Assembly: GCA_038924245.1 (NCBI GenBank)
Contig: JBCKVB010000043.1
Location: 1-10,211 of the forward strand
Length of the DNA: 10,211 nucleotides
DNA from: SURF-13 sp038924245
Lineage (GTDB): Bacteria > Pseudomonadota > Gammaproteobacteria > SURF-13
Reading direction: 5' to 3'
Positions within the stretch are counted from its first letter, which is position 1; every line of letters begins with the position of its first letter. The notes beneath the pieces are model-generated. The model was not told the origin of the DNA. It did not search any database and worked only from the letters and a program-made list of their open reading frames with translations. Of the stretch, positions 1 to 6,851 are shown in pieces. The position numbers were made by a program, and so were the translations under genes.

Positions 1-102
1 ATGCGCAAGCACTACATCCGCATCCTCACCGGCGACAAGGTCACTGTGCAGCTTACGCCTTACGATCTTACCAAGGGACGCATCAGCTTCCGCGCGCGCT
101 GA
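1..102 (+). CDS. infA: Translation initiation factor IF-1, C-terminal part (5' end outside window)
   Basis: IF-1 is a small OB-fold protein that binds the A site of the 30S ribosomal subunit and works with IF-2 and IF-3 during initiation. The visible 33 codons, ending in TGA at 100-102, read MRKHYIRILTGDKV and on to a KGRISFRAR end. They match the last 33 residues of the 72-residue E. coli protein with only a few substitutions. The ATG at position 1 is therefore an internal Met (about residue 40), not the start, and the gene is cut by the window edge. It faces clpA tail to tail across an 83-bp gap. This infA/clpA convergence is the arrangement I recall from E. coli and Pseudomonas. In E. coli a serine tRNA gene lies nearby; none is visible here. 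Confidence 0.95.
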   Translation: MRKHYIRILTGDKVTVQLTPYDLTKGRISFRAR

Positions 103-130
103 TAAACTTCACGCCTCACTCTTTAGACTT

Positions 131-162
131 GTGTCGGATCCGCTACGCTTGATCCGACCTAC
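131..162. repeat. REP-like palindrome between infA and clpA
   Basis: An exact 8-bp inverted repeat, GTCGGATC at 133-140 and GATCCGAC at 151-158, encloses a 10-nt loop (CGCTACGCTT). Read on the minus strand it has the form GTAGGTCGGATC-loop-GATCCGAC. That resembles the REP family of enterics and the widespread GTCGGATTA...TAATCCGAC palindromes of other proteobacteria. It lies in the convergent gap of infA and clpA, where a hairpin could stop or protect both transcripts. No T-tract follows on either strand, so intrinsic termination is not shown. The family assignment is from memory of the motif. The inverted repeat itself is seen directly. Confidence 0.7.
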
Positions 163-185
163 GGTTCTACGGCCTAACTGTGGCC

Positions 186-2465
186 TTATTCCACCGCCGC
201 GTGTTCGCTTTTTTCCTTTTCCTCGACCACAAAGCTCAGCTTACCGCCCTGCTCGCTTACCTTGACGCGCCCGCCGGAGACGAGCTTGCCGAATAGCAGT
301 TCTTCGGCGAGCGGGCGCTTGATGTGTTCCTGGATCAGCCGCGCCATGGGACGCGCGCCCATCACCGGATCGAAGCCGTGCCGGGCGAGCCAGGCGCGCG
401 CCGCGTCGTCCACCTCCAGCGCGACGTGCTTTTCGTCCAACTGCTCTTCCAGCTCGATCAGGAATTTATCCACCACGTGGGTGACGGTCGCAGCGTCCAG
501 GGCCTTGAACTGGATGATGGCGTCGAGGCGGTTGCGGAACTCCGGCGTGAAGCTGCGCTTGATGACCTCCAGGCTGTCGCCGCTGTGATCCTGCACGGTA
601 AAGCCTATCGAGGCGCGGCTCATCTGCTCGGCGCCTGCGTTGGTGGTCATAACGATGACCACGTTGCGGAAGTCCGCCTTGCGCCCATTGTTGTCGGTCA
701 GCGTGCCGTGATCCATCACTTGCAATAATAGATTAAACACGTCCGGGTGCGCCTTCTCGATCTCATCCAGCAGCAGCACCGAGTGCGGGTGTTTGCTGAC
801 CGCCTCGGTGAGCAGCCCGCCCTGATCGAAGCCCACGTAACCGGGCGGCGCGCCGATCAGGCGCGACACGCTGTGGCGCTCCATGTACTCCGACATGTCG
901 AAGCGGGTCAACTCCACGCCCATGATCTTGGCGAGCTGGCGCGTGACCTCGGTCTTGCCCACGCCGGTCGGCCCGGCGAACAGGAATGAGCCGATGGGCT
1001 TCTGCGCCTGCCCCAAACCGGAGCGCGCCATCTTGATCGCGGCGGCGAGCGATTCTATCGCCTGCTCCTGGCCGAACACCACCAGCTTCAGATCGCGCTC
1101 CAGGGTGCGCAGCATCTCCTTGTCGGAAACGCTCACGCTCTTGGGCGGGATGCGCGCCATCATGGCGACGATGTTTTCAATCTCGGTCACGCCCACCACG
1201 CGCTTGCGCCTGGAAACGGGCAGGATGGTCTGGTGCGAGCCCGCCTCGTCTATCACGTCTATCGCCTTGTCGGGCAGGAAACGGTCGTTGATATAGCGGC
1301 TGGAAAGCTCCGCCGCGGCGCGCAGCGCTTTGTGCGAATACTTTACCTTGTGGTGCGCCTCGAAGCGCGACTTCAGTCCTTCCAGGATGGATACGGTTTC
1401 CTCCACCGAGGGCTCGCCCACTTCGATCTTCTGGAAACGGCGCGACAACGCGCGGTCCTTCTCGAAGATGCCACGGTATTCCTGGTAGGTCGTCGAGCCG
1501 ATGCAGCGCAGCTCGCCGTTGGTAAGCACCGGCTTGATGAGATTCGACGCATCCATCACCCCGCCGGAGGCCGCTCCCGCGCCGATGATGGTGTGGATCT
1601 CGTCTATGAACAGGATGGCGCCCGGTTCCTTGTGCAATTGATTGAGCACGCCCTTCAAGCGCTTTTCGAAATCGCCGCGGTATTTGGTGCCCGCGAGCAG
1701 CGATCCCATGTCCAGCGCATAGATGGTGGAATGCGCGAGCACCTGCGGCACGTCGCCCTCCACGATCATCTTGGCCAGCCCCTCGGCGATGGCGGTCTTG
1801 CCCACGCCCGCCTCGCCCACGTACAGGGGATTGTTCTTGCGCCGGCGGCACAAAATCTGGATGGTGCGCTCGATCTCGTTCTTGCGCCCGATGAGCGGGT
1901 CTATCTTGCCCTGGCGCGCGAGCTGGTTGAGGTTGCTGGCGTACAACTCCAGCGGGCTGCGGCTCACCTGCTCGCCCGCTGCTTCCTCCTCGCCGGCGGA
2001 AAGCACACCGCCCTGCCCTTCCTCTTCGCCCGGCACCTTGGAAATGCCGTGCGAGATGTAGTTGACCACGTCCAGGCGCGTGATGTTGTGTTTCTTCAAG
2101 GTATAGACCGCTTGGGAATCCTGCTCGCCGAACATGGCGACCAGCACGTTGGCGCCGGTCACTTCTTTTTTGCCGGAGGCGTTCACGTGCAGCACCGCGC
2201 GCTGCAGCACGCGCTGAAAGCCGAGCGTGGGCTGGGTGTCGCGCGCGTCGTCCAGAGACAGGCGCGGGGTGTGCTCGCTGACATAAGCGCCAAGCTCGTT
2301 ACGCAACTGCTCGATATCCGCCCCGCAGGCGCGCAGCACCGCCGCCGCCGCCGCGTTGTCCAGCAGCGACAGCACCAGATGCTCCACGGTCATGAACTCG
2401 TGCATCTTGGCGCGCGCATCGCGGAACGCGGTGTTCAGGGTAAATTCGAGTTCTTTGCTTAGCAT
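186..2465 (-). CDS. clpA: ATP-dependent Clp protease ATP-binding subunit ClpA
   Basis: ClpA is the hexameric AAA+ unfoldase of the ClpAP protease. It threads tagged or N-degron substrates into ClpP in the cytosol. The 759-residue length equals that of E. coli ClpA (758). Order: Clp N-domain (about 1-145), an acidic linker (about 146-168), AAA module 1 with Walker A GEAGVGKT (217-224) and Walker B ILFIDEIH (284-291), then AAA module 2 with Walker A GPTGVGKT (498-505) and Walker B VLLLDEIEKAH (563-573). A SIGF loop near residue 620 corresponds to the ClpP-docking IGL/IGF loop, so it should pair with ClpP rather than act as a ClpB-type disaggregase. No long coiled-coil M domain is present. Upstream on the minus strand is a purine-rich AAGAGAG ending 5 nt before the ATG at 2463-2465. 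clpS lies 41 bp upstream on the same strand, so the two are probably cotranscribed. Confidence 0.98.
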   Translation of the reverse strand: MLSKELEFTLNTAFRDARAKMHEFMTVEHLVLSLLDNAAAAAVLRACGADIEQLRNELGAYVSEHTPRLSLDDARDTQPTLGFQRVLQRAVLHVNASGKKEVTGANVLVAMFGEQDSQAVYTLKKHNITRLDVVNYISHGISKVPGEEEGQGGVLSAGEEEAAGEQVSRSPLELYASNLNQLARQGKIDPLIGRKNEIERTIQILCRRRKNNPLYVGEAGVGKTAIAEGLAKMIVEGDVPQVLAHSTIYALDMGSLLAGTKYRGDFEKRLKGVLNQLHKEPGAILFIDEIHTIIGAGAASGGVMDASNLIKPVLTNGELRCIGSTTYQEYRGIFEKDRALSRRFQKIEVGEPSVEETVSILEGLKSRFEAHHKVKYSHKALRAAAELSSRYINDRFLPDKAIDVIDEAGSHQTILPVSRRKRVVGVTEIENIVAMMARIPPKSVSVSDKEMLRTLERDLKLVVFGQEQAIESLAAAIKMARSGLGQAQKPIGSFLFAGPTGVGKTEVTRQLAKIMGVELTRFDMSEYMERHSVSRLIGAPPGYVGFDQGGLLTEAVSKHPHSVLLLDEIEKAHPDVFNLLLQVMDHGTLTDNNGRKADFRNVVIVMTTNAGAEQMSRASIGFTVQDHSGDSLEVIKRSFTPEFRNRLDAIIQFKALDAATVTHVVDKFLIELEEQLDEKHVALEVDDAARAWLARHGFDPVMGARPMARLIQEHIKRPLAEELLFGKLVSGGRVKVSEQGGKLSFVVEEKEKSEHAAVE

Positions 2466-2506
2466 GGGACTCTCTTAAGTCTTGGACTGTCAACCTCACT
2501 ACAAGT

Positions 2507-2830
2507 TTAAGCTTTCTCCATGGTACACAACAATGGGTGCTGGTGGTGGCGGGAAAATTCGTTCACCTGTTCCACCTTGGTCTCGGCCACTTCGCGCGCG
2601 AACACCCCACATACGCCGCTGCCCTGGGTGTGCACCTGCAGCATGACCTGCACCGCCTTTTCACGCGGCATGGTAAAGAACGTCCGCAATACTTGTACCA
2701 CAAACTCCATCGGCGTGTAATCGTCGTTCATCAGCATGACCTTATACAGCGGCGGCTGCGCGATCTTGGGCTTGGCCTCTTGCAGCGCCACGCCGCCGTC
2801 ATGCTGGTTTTCTTGCTTGCGTCTTGCCAT
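2507..2830 (-). CDS. clpS: ATP-dependent Clp protease adaptor ClpS
   Basis: ClpS binds proteins with destabilising N-terminal residues (Leu, Phe, Tyr, Trp) and hands them to ClpA; it also blocks SsrA-tag degradation. The protein has 107 residues (106 in E. coli). A variable, charged N-terminal tail of about 25 residues precedes the core, which starts near PPLYKVMLMNDDYTPMEFV. The pocket residues are present: Asn35 and Asp36 of NDD, Met41 and His67, matching E. coli N34, D35, M40 and H66. The C terminus HPLLCTMEKA is typical. It is the first gene of a clpS-clpA unit. No Shine-Dalgarno is evident directly before the ATG at 2828-2830, yet the length and tail fit the family, so I keep this start. 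Confidence 0.97.
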   Translation of the reverse strand: MARRKQENQHDGGVALQEAKPKIAQPPLYKVMLMNDDYTPMEFVVQVLRTFFTMPREKAVQVMLQVHTQGSGVCGVFAREVAETKVEQVNEFSRHHQHPLLCTMEKA

Positions 2831-2838
2831 GACAAACG

Positions 2839-2867
2839 ATTGTAACCGAAACCAGGGCGCTTACCAG
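2839..2867 (-). promoter_or_regulatory. Candidate clpS promoter (weak -35, good -10)
   Basis: On the minus strand, TACAAT (2839-2844) matches 5 of 6 bases of the sigma-70 -10 box. A 17-bp spacer separates it from CTGGTA (2862-2867), which matches only 3 of 6 bases of the -35 box. The predicted start of transcription falls within a few bases of the clpS ATG. A different promoter further upstream in the 345-bp divergent region cannot be ruled out. Confidence 0.3.
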
Positions 2868-2905
2868 CCTGTTAAATAAGCGCGGATGCCGGCAGGCACA
2901 TCATC

Positions 2906-2924
2906 ACCCTGCTGAAATCAGGGT
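2906..2924. other. Small inverted repeat in the clpS/mfd divergent region
   Basis: ACCCTG (2906-2911) and CAGGGT (2919-2924) form an exact 6-bp inverted repeat around a 7-nt spacer. It sits between the divergent clpS and mfd genes and could be a protein-binding site or a weak hairpin. A repeat this short can easily arise by chance. The rest of 2831-3069 shows no ORF with family resemblance and no RNA gene that I can recognise. Confidence 0.25.
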
Positions 2925-3021
2925 AATCCCAGCGGATGGAATTTTAAAGCAGGGCGCGGCCGGGCCGGGAAGCCGCCTGACCGTCTCCGTATCACGCAGC
3001 GCCGCGCGCTCGGTTTTAGGA

Positions 3022-3027
3022 TAAAAT
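3022..3027 (+). promoter_or_regulatory. Candidate mfd -10 box
   Basis: TAAAAT in a locally AT-rich patch (3014-3032) matches 5 of 6 bases of a -10 element and is oriented towards mfd. No acceptable -35 hexamer is visible 16-18 bp upstream, where the DNA is GC-only. If used, it would give mfd a leader of about 140 nt holding the small ORF at 3070-3201. Confidence 0.25.
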
Positions 3028-3069
3028 TAATGGTTTACCCGCGTTATCCGCCAACACAGGTCTTTATCC

Positions 3070-3201
3070 ATGCCGGCATTGGAAATGTTGCGCTTGCTCC
3101 AGCAGTCGCGGCGCTTCGCGCGCCTGGTGCGGCAGCGCCTGGCGCAGGATCACTGTAGCAGCGTGGCCCTGATGCATGTCCGTATTGACGCCGCAAGCTA
3201 G
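3070..3201 (+). CDS. Hypothetical 43-codon leader ORF overlapping the mfd start
   Basis: An ATG preceded by AGG nine nucleotides upstream (3058-3060) opens a frame of 43 codons ending at TAG (3199-3201). The product starts MPALEMLRLLQQSRRFARLV and is rich in Arg, Leu and Gln. I recognise no family. The frame overlaps the first 26 nt of mfd in another frame. The mfd ATG itself has no clear Shine-Dalgarno, whereas this ORF has a modest one, so translational coupling or attenuation by a leader peptide is conceivable. It may equally be a chance ORF in GC-rich DNA; no signal peptide or membrane segment is apparent. Confidence 0.25.
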   Translation: MPALEMLRLLQQSRRFARLVRQRLAQDHCSSVALMHVRIDAAS

Positions 3202-6200
3202 CCAAGCCGGAAAGCCGAGCCCACTGCACCCCACCCTGCCCACCGCCGCCGCGCAACAGGTGCGCTGGGAAGGGTTGCGCGGCAGCGCGCGCGGCCTGGT
3301 CATCAGTCGCGCGGCGCGTGAGTACGCGGGGCCGCTGCTGGTGATCGCCGAGGATACCCCAGCGGCCCAGCGCCTGGAAGATGAACTGCGTTTCTACTTG
3401 GGACAGGGCGGCGATGCGCCGCCGCTGCTGCACTTCCCGGACTGGGAGACCCTGCCTTACGACACCTTCTCGCCGCACAGCGACATCATCTCGGAGCGGC
3501 TGGCCGCGCTCTATCGTCTGCCCACGCTCACGCGCGGCATCCTCATCGCGCCGGTGCAAACCCTGATGCACCGGCTCGCGCCACGCGAATATCTGGAGGC
3601 GCAGAGCCTTTTGCTCGACATCGGACAACAACTCGATTCCGGCGCGATGCGTATGCGCCTCGATGCCAGCGGCTACCGTTGCGTGACACAAGTGATGGAG
3701 CATGGTGAATTCGCGCTGCGCGGCGGTCTGATTGATTTATTCCCCATGGGCAGCGCCACGCCCTACCGCATAGACCTGTTTGACGACCGGATCGAAAGCC
3801 TGCGCCGCTTTGATCCGGAGACCCAGCGTACCCTGGACAAGGTACAACAGGTCCGGCTCCTGCCCGCGCACGAGTTTCCGCTCGACGAACAAGGTATCAC
3901 GCGCTTCCGCCGGAATTTCCGCGAACAGTTCGAAGGCGACCCACAAAAAAGTCCGCTCTACCGCGACGTGAGCCAGGGCCTTGCGCCGTCCGGCATTGAA
4001 TATTACCTGCCGCTGTTTTTCGAGCGCACCCACACCTTGTTCGATTACCTGCCGGGCTCCTGTCTGGTGCTTTACGGCGCGGACACCGGACAGGCGGCGG
4101 ATAAATTCCAACGCGAGGCGAACCAACGTTATGAGCAGATACGTTACGACCGCGAGCGTCCGCTGCTTGCCCCGCAGCAACTGTTTCTGCAAACCCATGA
4201 AGTGTTCGGCGCCATCGGCGCGCATCCGCACATCGCCTGGAGTGAACAGGAAACCGGCGCGAAAGCCGCCGTGCGCTATGCCACGCAGCCGCCCCCCGCG
4301 CTCGCCCTGGAGGCGCGCAGCGCGCATCCGCTGAATCGTTTGCGCCGGTTTCTGGAAAACTTTAGCGGACGTGTGTTATTTGCCGCCGAGAGCGCGGGGC
4401 GGCGCGAAGCGCTGCTGGAATTGCTCGCTACGGAGGACCTGCGCCCGGTGGCGTTCCCCGGCTGGCCGGAGTTTTTAAACAGTGAGGCGCGCCTGGGTGT
4501 AACGGTCGCGCCGCTCGAACAAGGCTTGCTGCTCGACGAGCCCGCCATCGCGGTGATTGCCGAACCACAGTTGTTCGGCGAACAGGCCGCGCAGCGACGG
4601 CGGCGCGCGACGGCCAAGCGCGATGTGGAAGGCATCGTAAAAAGTCTGGCGGAGCTACGCATCGGCAACCCCGTGGTGCACGAACAGCACGGCGTGGGCC
4701 GTTATCTCGGCCTGCAAACGCTCAATGCCGGCGGCATCGAGGCGGAATTTCTCGCCCTGGAATACGCGGGCGGCGACAAGCTCTACGTCCCCATTTCATC
4801 GCTGCATCTGATCAGCCGCTACACCGGCGTGAATCCCGAACACGCGCCACTGCATAAGCTCGGCGGCGAACAGTGGGAACGCGCCAAACGCAAGGCGCTG
4901 GAGCGGGTACGCGACGTGGCGGCGGAACTGCTGGAAATCCACGCGCGGCGCGCGGCGCGTCAGGGCCACGCCTTTGCCGCGCCGGACGCGCACTACGCCG
5001 CCTTCGCCGCAACCTTTCCCTTCGAGGAAACACCCGATCAGTTGCAGGCCATCCACGACGTGCTGGCCGACATGCAATCCGGCAAACCCATGGACCGGCT
5101 GGTGTGCGGCGACGTGGGCTTCGGCAAAACGGAAGTCGCGTTGCGCGCCGCGTTTCTCGCCACGCAGGGCGGCAGACAAGCCGCCCTGCTGGTTCCGACC
5201 ACGCTGCTCGCGCAACAACACTATCAAACCTTTCAGGATCGTTTCGCCGGCTGGCCGGTGCGCATCGAGGTGCTTTCGCGTCTGCGCACGCCGAAGCAGC
5301 AGCGGCAAACCCTGGACGGGCTCGCCGCGGGCACGGTGGACATCGTGATCGGCACGCACAAAATATTAAGCCCGGAACTGCGCTTCAAAAACCTGGGGCT
5401 GGTGATTATTGACGAGGAGCATCGCTTCGGCGTGCGTCATAAGGAGCGTCTCAAGCAATTGCGCGCAGAGGTGGACATCCTCACCCTCACCGCCACGCCG
5501 ATCCCGCGCACGCTCGGCATGGCGTTCGCCAGCCTGCGCGAACTGTCCATCATCGCCACCCCGCCCGCGCGCCGCCTGGTGGTGAAGACCTTTGTGCGCG
5601 AATGGGACAACACCTGGCTGCGCGAGGCGCTGCTGCGCGAAATCCTGCGCGGCGGACAGGTGTATTTCCTGCACAACGACGTGGACAGCATGCCCGTCAT
5701 GCTGCGCACCATCGAGGCGCTGGCGCCGGAGGCAAACGTGCGCATGGCGCACGGCCAGATGCGCGAACGCGAGCTGGAGCAGGTGATGCTCGATTTCTAT
5801 CACCAGCGCTTCAACGTCTTGCTGTGCAGCACCATCATCGAGAGCGGCATAGACGTGCCGAGCGCCAACACCATCATCATCAACCGCGCGGACAAATTCG
5901 GCCTGGCGCAGCTTTACCAGTTGCGCGGGCGCGTGGGCCGCTCGCATCACAGCGCCTACGCCTATCTCATCATTCCCGAACGGCGCGCGGTCAGCGCGGA
6001 CGCGCTCAAACGCCTGGAGGCCATTGAGGCGATACAGGAACTCGGCATCGGCTTCACGCTCGCCTCGCACGATCTGGAAATCCGCGGCGCCGGTGAGATA
6101 CTCGGCGAGGAACAGAGCGGCCAGATACAGGAGATCGGTTATACCCTCTACACCGATCTGCTGGAACGCGCCGTGCGCGCGCTCAAAGAGGGCCGCGAAC

Positions 6201-6673
6201 CTGAGCTGGAACGCCCGCTGGATCAGGGCACGGAGATAGACATCCGCGCCCCCGCGCTGATCCCGGAAGATTATCTGCCCGACGTACACGCGCGGCTGGT
6301 GTTGTACAAGCGCATCGCCAGCGCGGAAACCGAAGCGGAACTGCGTGAGCTGCAGGTGGAAATGATAGACCGCTTCGGCCTGTTGCCGGACGCCGCCAAG
6401 ACGCTGTTTAAAATCACCGGGCTTAAATTGCAGGCCCAACCGCTCGGCATCCGCAAGATGGAGGCTAGCGAGAGCGGCGCGCGCATCAGCTTCGGCCCCC
6501 GGCCCGCGGTTGATCCGATGAAGATCATCGAACTGATACAAAAACAGCCCAAGGTATATAAACTGGACGGACAAGACAAGCTGCGTATTACCGTTGTGCT
6601 GCCTGACGCCGCTGCACGCATTCAAGCCTTGGAACAAATATTACACCTGCTGTCAGGCAAGCAGCAGACGTAG
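3176..6673 (+). CDS. mfd: Transcription-repair coupling factor Mfd
   Basis: Mfd is a dsDNA translocase that pushes RNA polymerase stalled at lesions off the template and recruits UvrA for strand-specific excision repair. The 1165 residues compare with 1148 in E. coli and align end to end. A UvrB-homology module occupies about 30-340 (DWETLPYDTFSPH, VMEHGEFALRGGLIDLFPMG). The RNA-polymerase-interacting CarD-like domain starts near 495 (PVVHEQHGVGRY). The RecG-like helicase core carries Walker A GDVGFGKT (645-652), DEEH (746-749), TATPIPRT and QLRGRVGRS. The autoinhibitory D7 domain fills about the last 150 residues (LVLYKRIASAETE, RFGLLPD). An in-frame TGA at 3170-3172 makes ATG 3176 the first usable ATG. 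It gives about 17 residues before the part alignable to E. coli and lacks a good ribosome-binding site, so the exact start is the least certain point. The gene is transcribed alone and converges on the right-hand operon. Confidence 0.97.
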   Translation: MSVLTPQASQAGKPSPLHPTLPTAAAQQVRWEGLRGSARGLVISRAAREYAGPLLVIAEDTPAAQRLEDELRFYLGQGGDAPPLLHFPDWETLPYDTFSPHSDIISERLAALYRLPTLTRGILIAPVQTLMHRLAPREYLEAQSLLLDIGQQLDSGAMRMRLDASGYRCVTQVMEHGEFALRGGLIDLFPMGSATPYRIDLFDDRIESLRRFDPETQRTLDKVQQVRLLPAHEFPLDEQGITRFRRNFREQFEGDPQKSPLYRDVSQGLAPSGIEYYLPLFFERTHTLFDYLPGSCLVLYGADTGQAADKFQREANQRYEQIRYDRERPLLAPQQLFLQTHEVFGAIGAHPHIAWSEQETGAKAAVRYATQPPPALALEARSAHPLNRLRRFLENFSGRVLFAAESAGRREALLELLATEDLRPVAFPGWPEFLNSEARLGVTVAPLEQGLLLDEPAIAVIAEPQLFGEQAAQRRRRATAKRDVEGIVKSLAELRIGNPVVHEQHGVGRYLGLQTLNAGGIEAEFLALEYAGGDKLYVPISSLHLISRYTGVNPEHAPLHKLGGEQWERAKRKALERVRDVAAELLEIHARRAARQGHAFAAPDAHYAAFAATFPFEETPDQLQAIHDVLADMQSGKPMDRLVCGDVGFGKTEVALRAAFLATQGGRQAALLVPTTLLAQQHYQTFQDRFAGWPVRIEVLSRLRTPKQQRQTLDGLAAGTVDIVIGTHKILSPELRFKNLGLVIIDEEHRFGVRHKERLKQLRAEVDILTLTATPIPRTLGMAFASLRELSIIATPPARRLVVKTFVREWDNTWLREALLREILRGGQVYFLHNDVDSMPVMLRTIEALAPEANVRMAHGQMRERELEQVMLDFYHQRFNVLLCSTIIESGIDVPSANTIIINRADKFGLAQLYQLRGRVGRSHHSAYAYLIIPERRAVSADALKRLEAIEAIQELGIGFTLASHDLEIRGAGEILGEEQSGQIQEIGYTLYTDLLERAVRALKEGREPELERPLDQGTEIDIRAPALIPEDYLPDVHARLVLYKRIASAETEAELRELQVEMIDRFGLLPDAAKTLFKITGLKLQAQPLGIRKMEASESGARISFGPRPAVDPMKIIELIQKQPKVYKLDGQDKLRITVVLPDAAARIQALEQILHLLSGKQQT

Positions 6674-6697
6674 GTCAAGCTGCGAAGCTGCCTGACA
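6651..6697 (+). other. Stem-loop across the mfd stop codon
   Basis: TGTCAGGCA (6651-6659) and TGCCTGACA (6689-6697) form an exact 9-bp inverted repeat around a 29-nt interval that contains the mfd stop codon TAG (6671-6673). The hairpin in the mRNA could protect the 3' end. No T-tract follows directly. Inside the interval, AAGCTGCG/AAGCTGCC (6677-6692) is a short near-tandem repeat. Confidence 0.4.
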
Positions 6698-6709
6698 ACC
6701 CCTGTGTCA

Positions 6710-6741
6710 CTTTAGCGTTGTTTGGCGTTCTCCCTCTCCCC
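6710..6741. repeat. 32-bp direct repeat, left copy
   Basis: This copy begins CTTTAGCGTTGTTTGGCG and ends in CTCCCTCTCCCC. It is identical to 7196-7227, where the same bases encode the first residues of the DUF559 protein on the minus strand. Here they lie beyond the 3' end of that gene and encode nothing complete. The distance between copies is 486 bp. Confidence 0.9.
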
Positions 6742-6772
6742 CAGCCCCTCCCCCGCTCGCGGGGGAGGGGAG
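6732..6772. repeat. C/G-rich palindromic repeat, copy 1
   Basis: The module runs from CCCTCTCCCCC through the arms CCCCTCCCCC (6745-6754) and GGGGGAGGGG (6761-6770), with GCTCGC between them. The 10-bp arms are perfect and the GC of the loop can extend the stem. The same module, with a 4-base deletion, recurs at 7233-7269. The C-runs at 6732-6754 also give a G-quadruplex motif on the minus strand. Confidence 0.85.
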
Positions 6773-6779
6773 CGTTTTT
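6745..6779 (+). terminator. Probable rho-independent terminator of mfd
   Basis: The perfect 10-11 bp GC stem of palindrome copy 1 is followed on the plus strand by AGCG and then TTTTT (6775-6779). The stem is strong, but the 4-nt gap before the U-tract is slightly longer than ideal. It lies 72 bp past the mfd stop codon in the right orientation. Use as the mfd terminator is inferred. Confidence 0.5.
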
Positions 6780-6802
6780 CGTTTGTGCTCATGTTATATT
6801 CT

Positions 6803-6835
6803 CCGCCCCTTCCCCCGCTCGCAGGGGAGGGGCGG
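6803..6835. repeat. C/G-rich palindromic repeat, copy 2
   Basis: CCGCCCCTTCCCC and GGGGAGGGGCGG pair with a single bulge around CGCTCGCA. The central GCTCGC core is shared with copies 1 and 4. It is non-coding and lies between the DUF559 stop codon and copy 1. Confidence 0.8.
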
Positions 6836-6851
6836 TGTTGAGTACACATCA

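Noticed and set aside
1..102. ATG at position 1 as the start of a small complete gene
   Set aside because: It aligns with Met40 of IF-1 and the frame continues out of the window, so it is a truncated infA.
103..185. tRNA gene between infA and clpA, as in E. coli
   Set aside because: The 83-bp gap shows no cloverleaf or conserved T-loop sequence, only the REP-like palindrome.
1233..2462. 409-codon open frame on the plus strand
   Set aside because: It lies antisense to clpA, which has full family motifs. Its product is His/Leu/Arg-rich without recognisable domains, typical of an antisense frame in GC-rich DNA.
3044..3703. 219-codon minus-strand frame upstream of clpS
   Set aside because: It overlaps the 5' part of mfd antisense. 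Composition is Arg/Ala/Gly-rich and no motif is seen.
5366..6637. 423-codon open frame on the minus strand
   Set aside because: It is antisense to the helicase and D7 parts of mfd and has no family resemblance.
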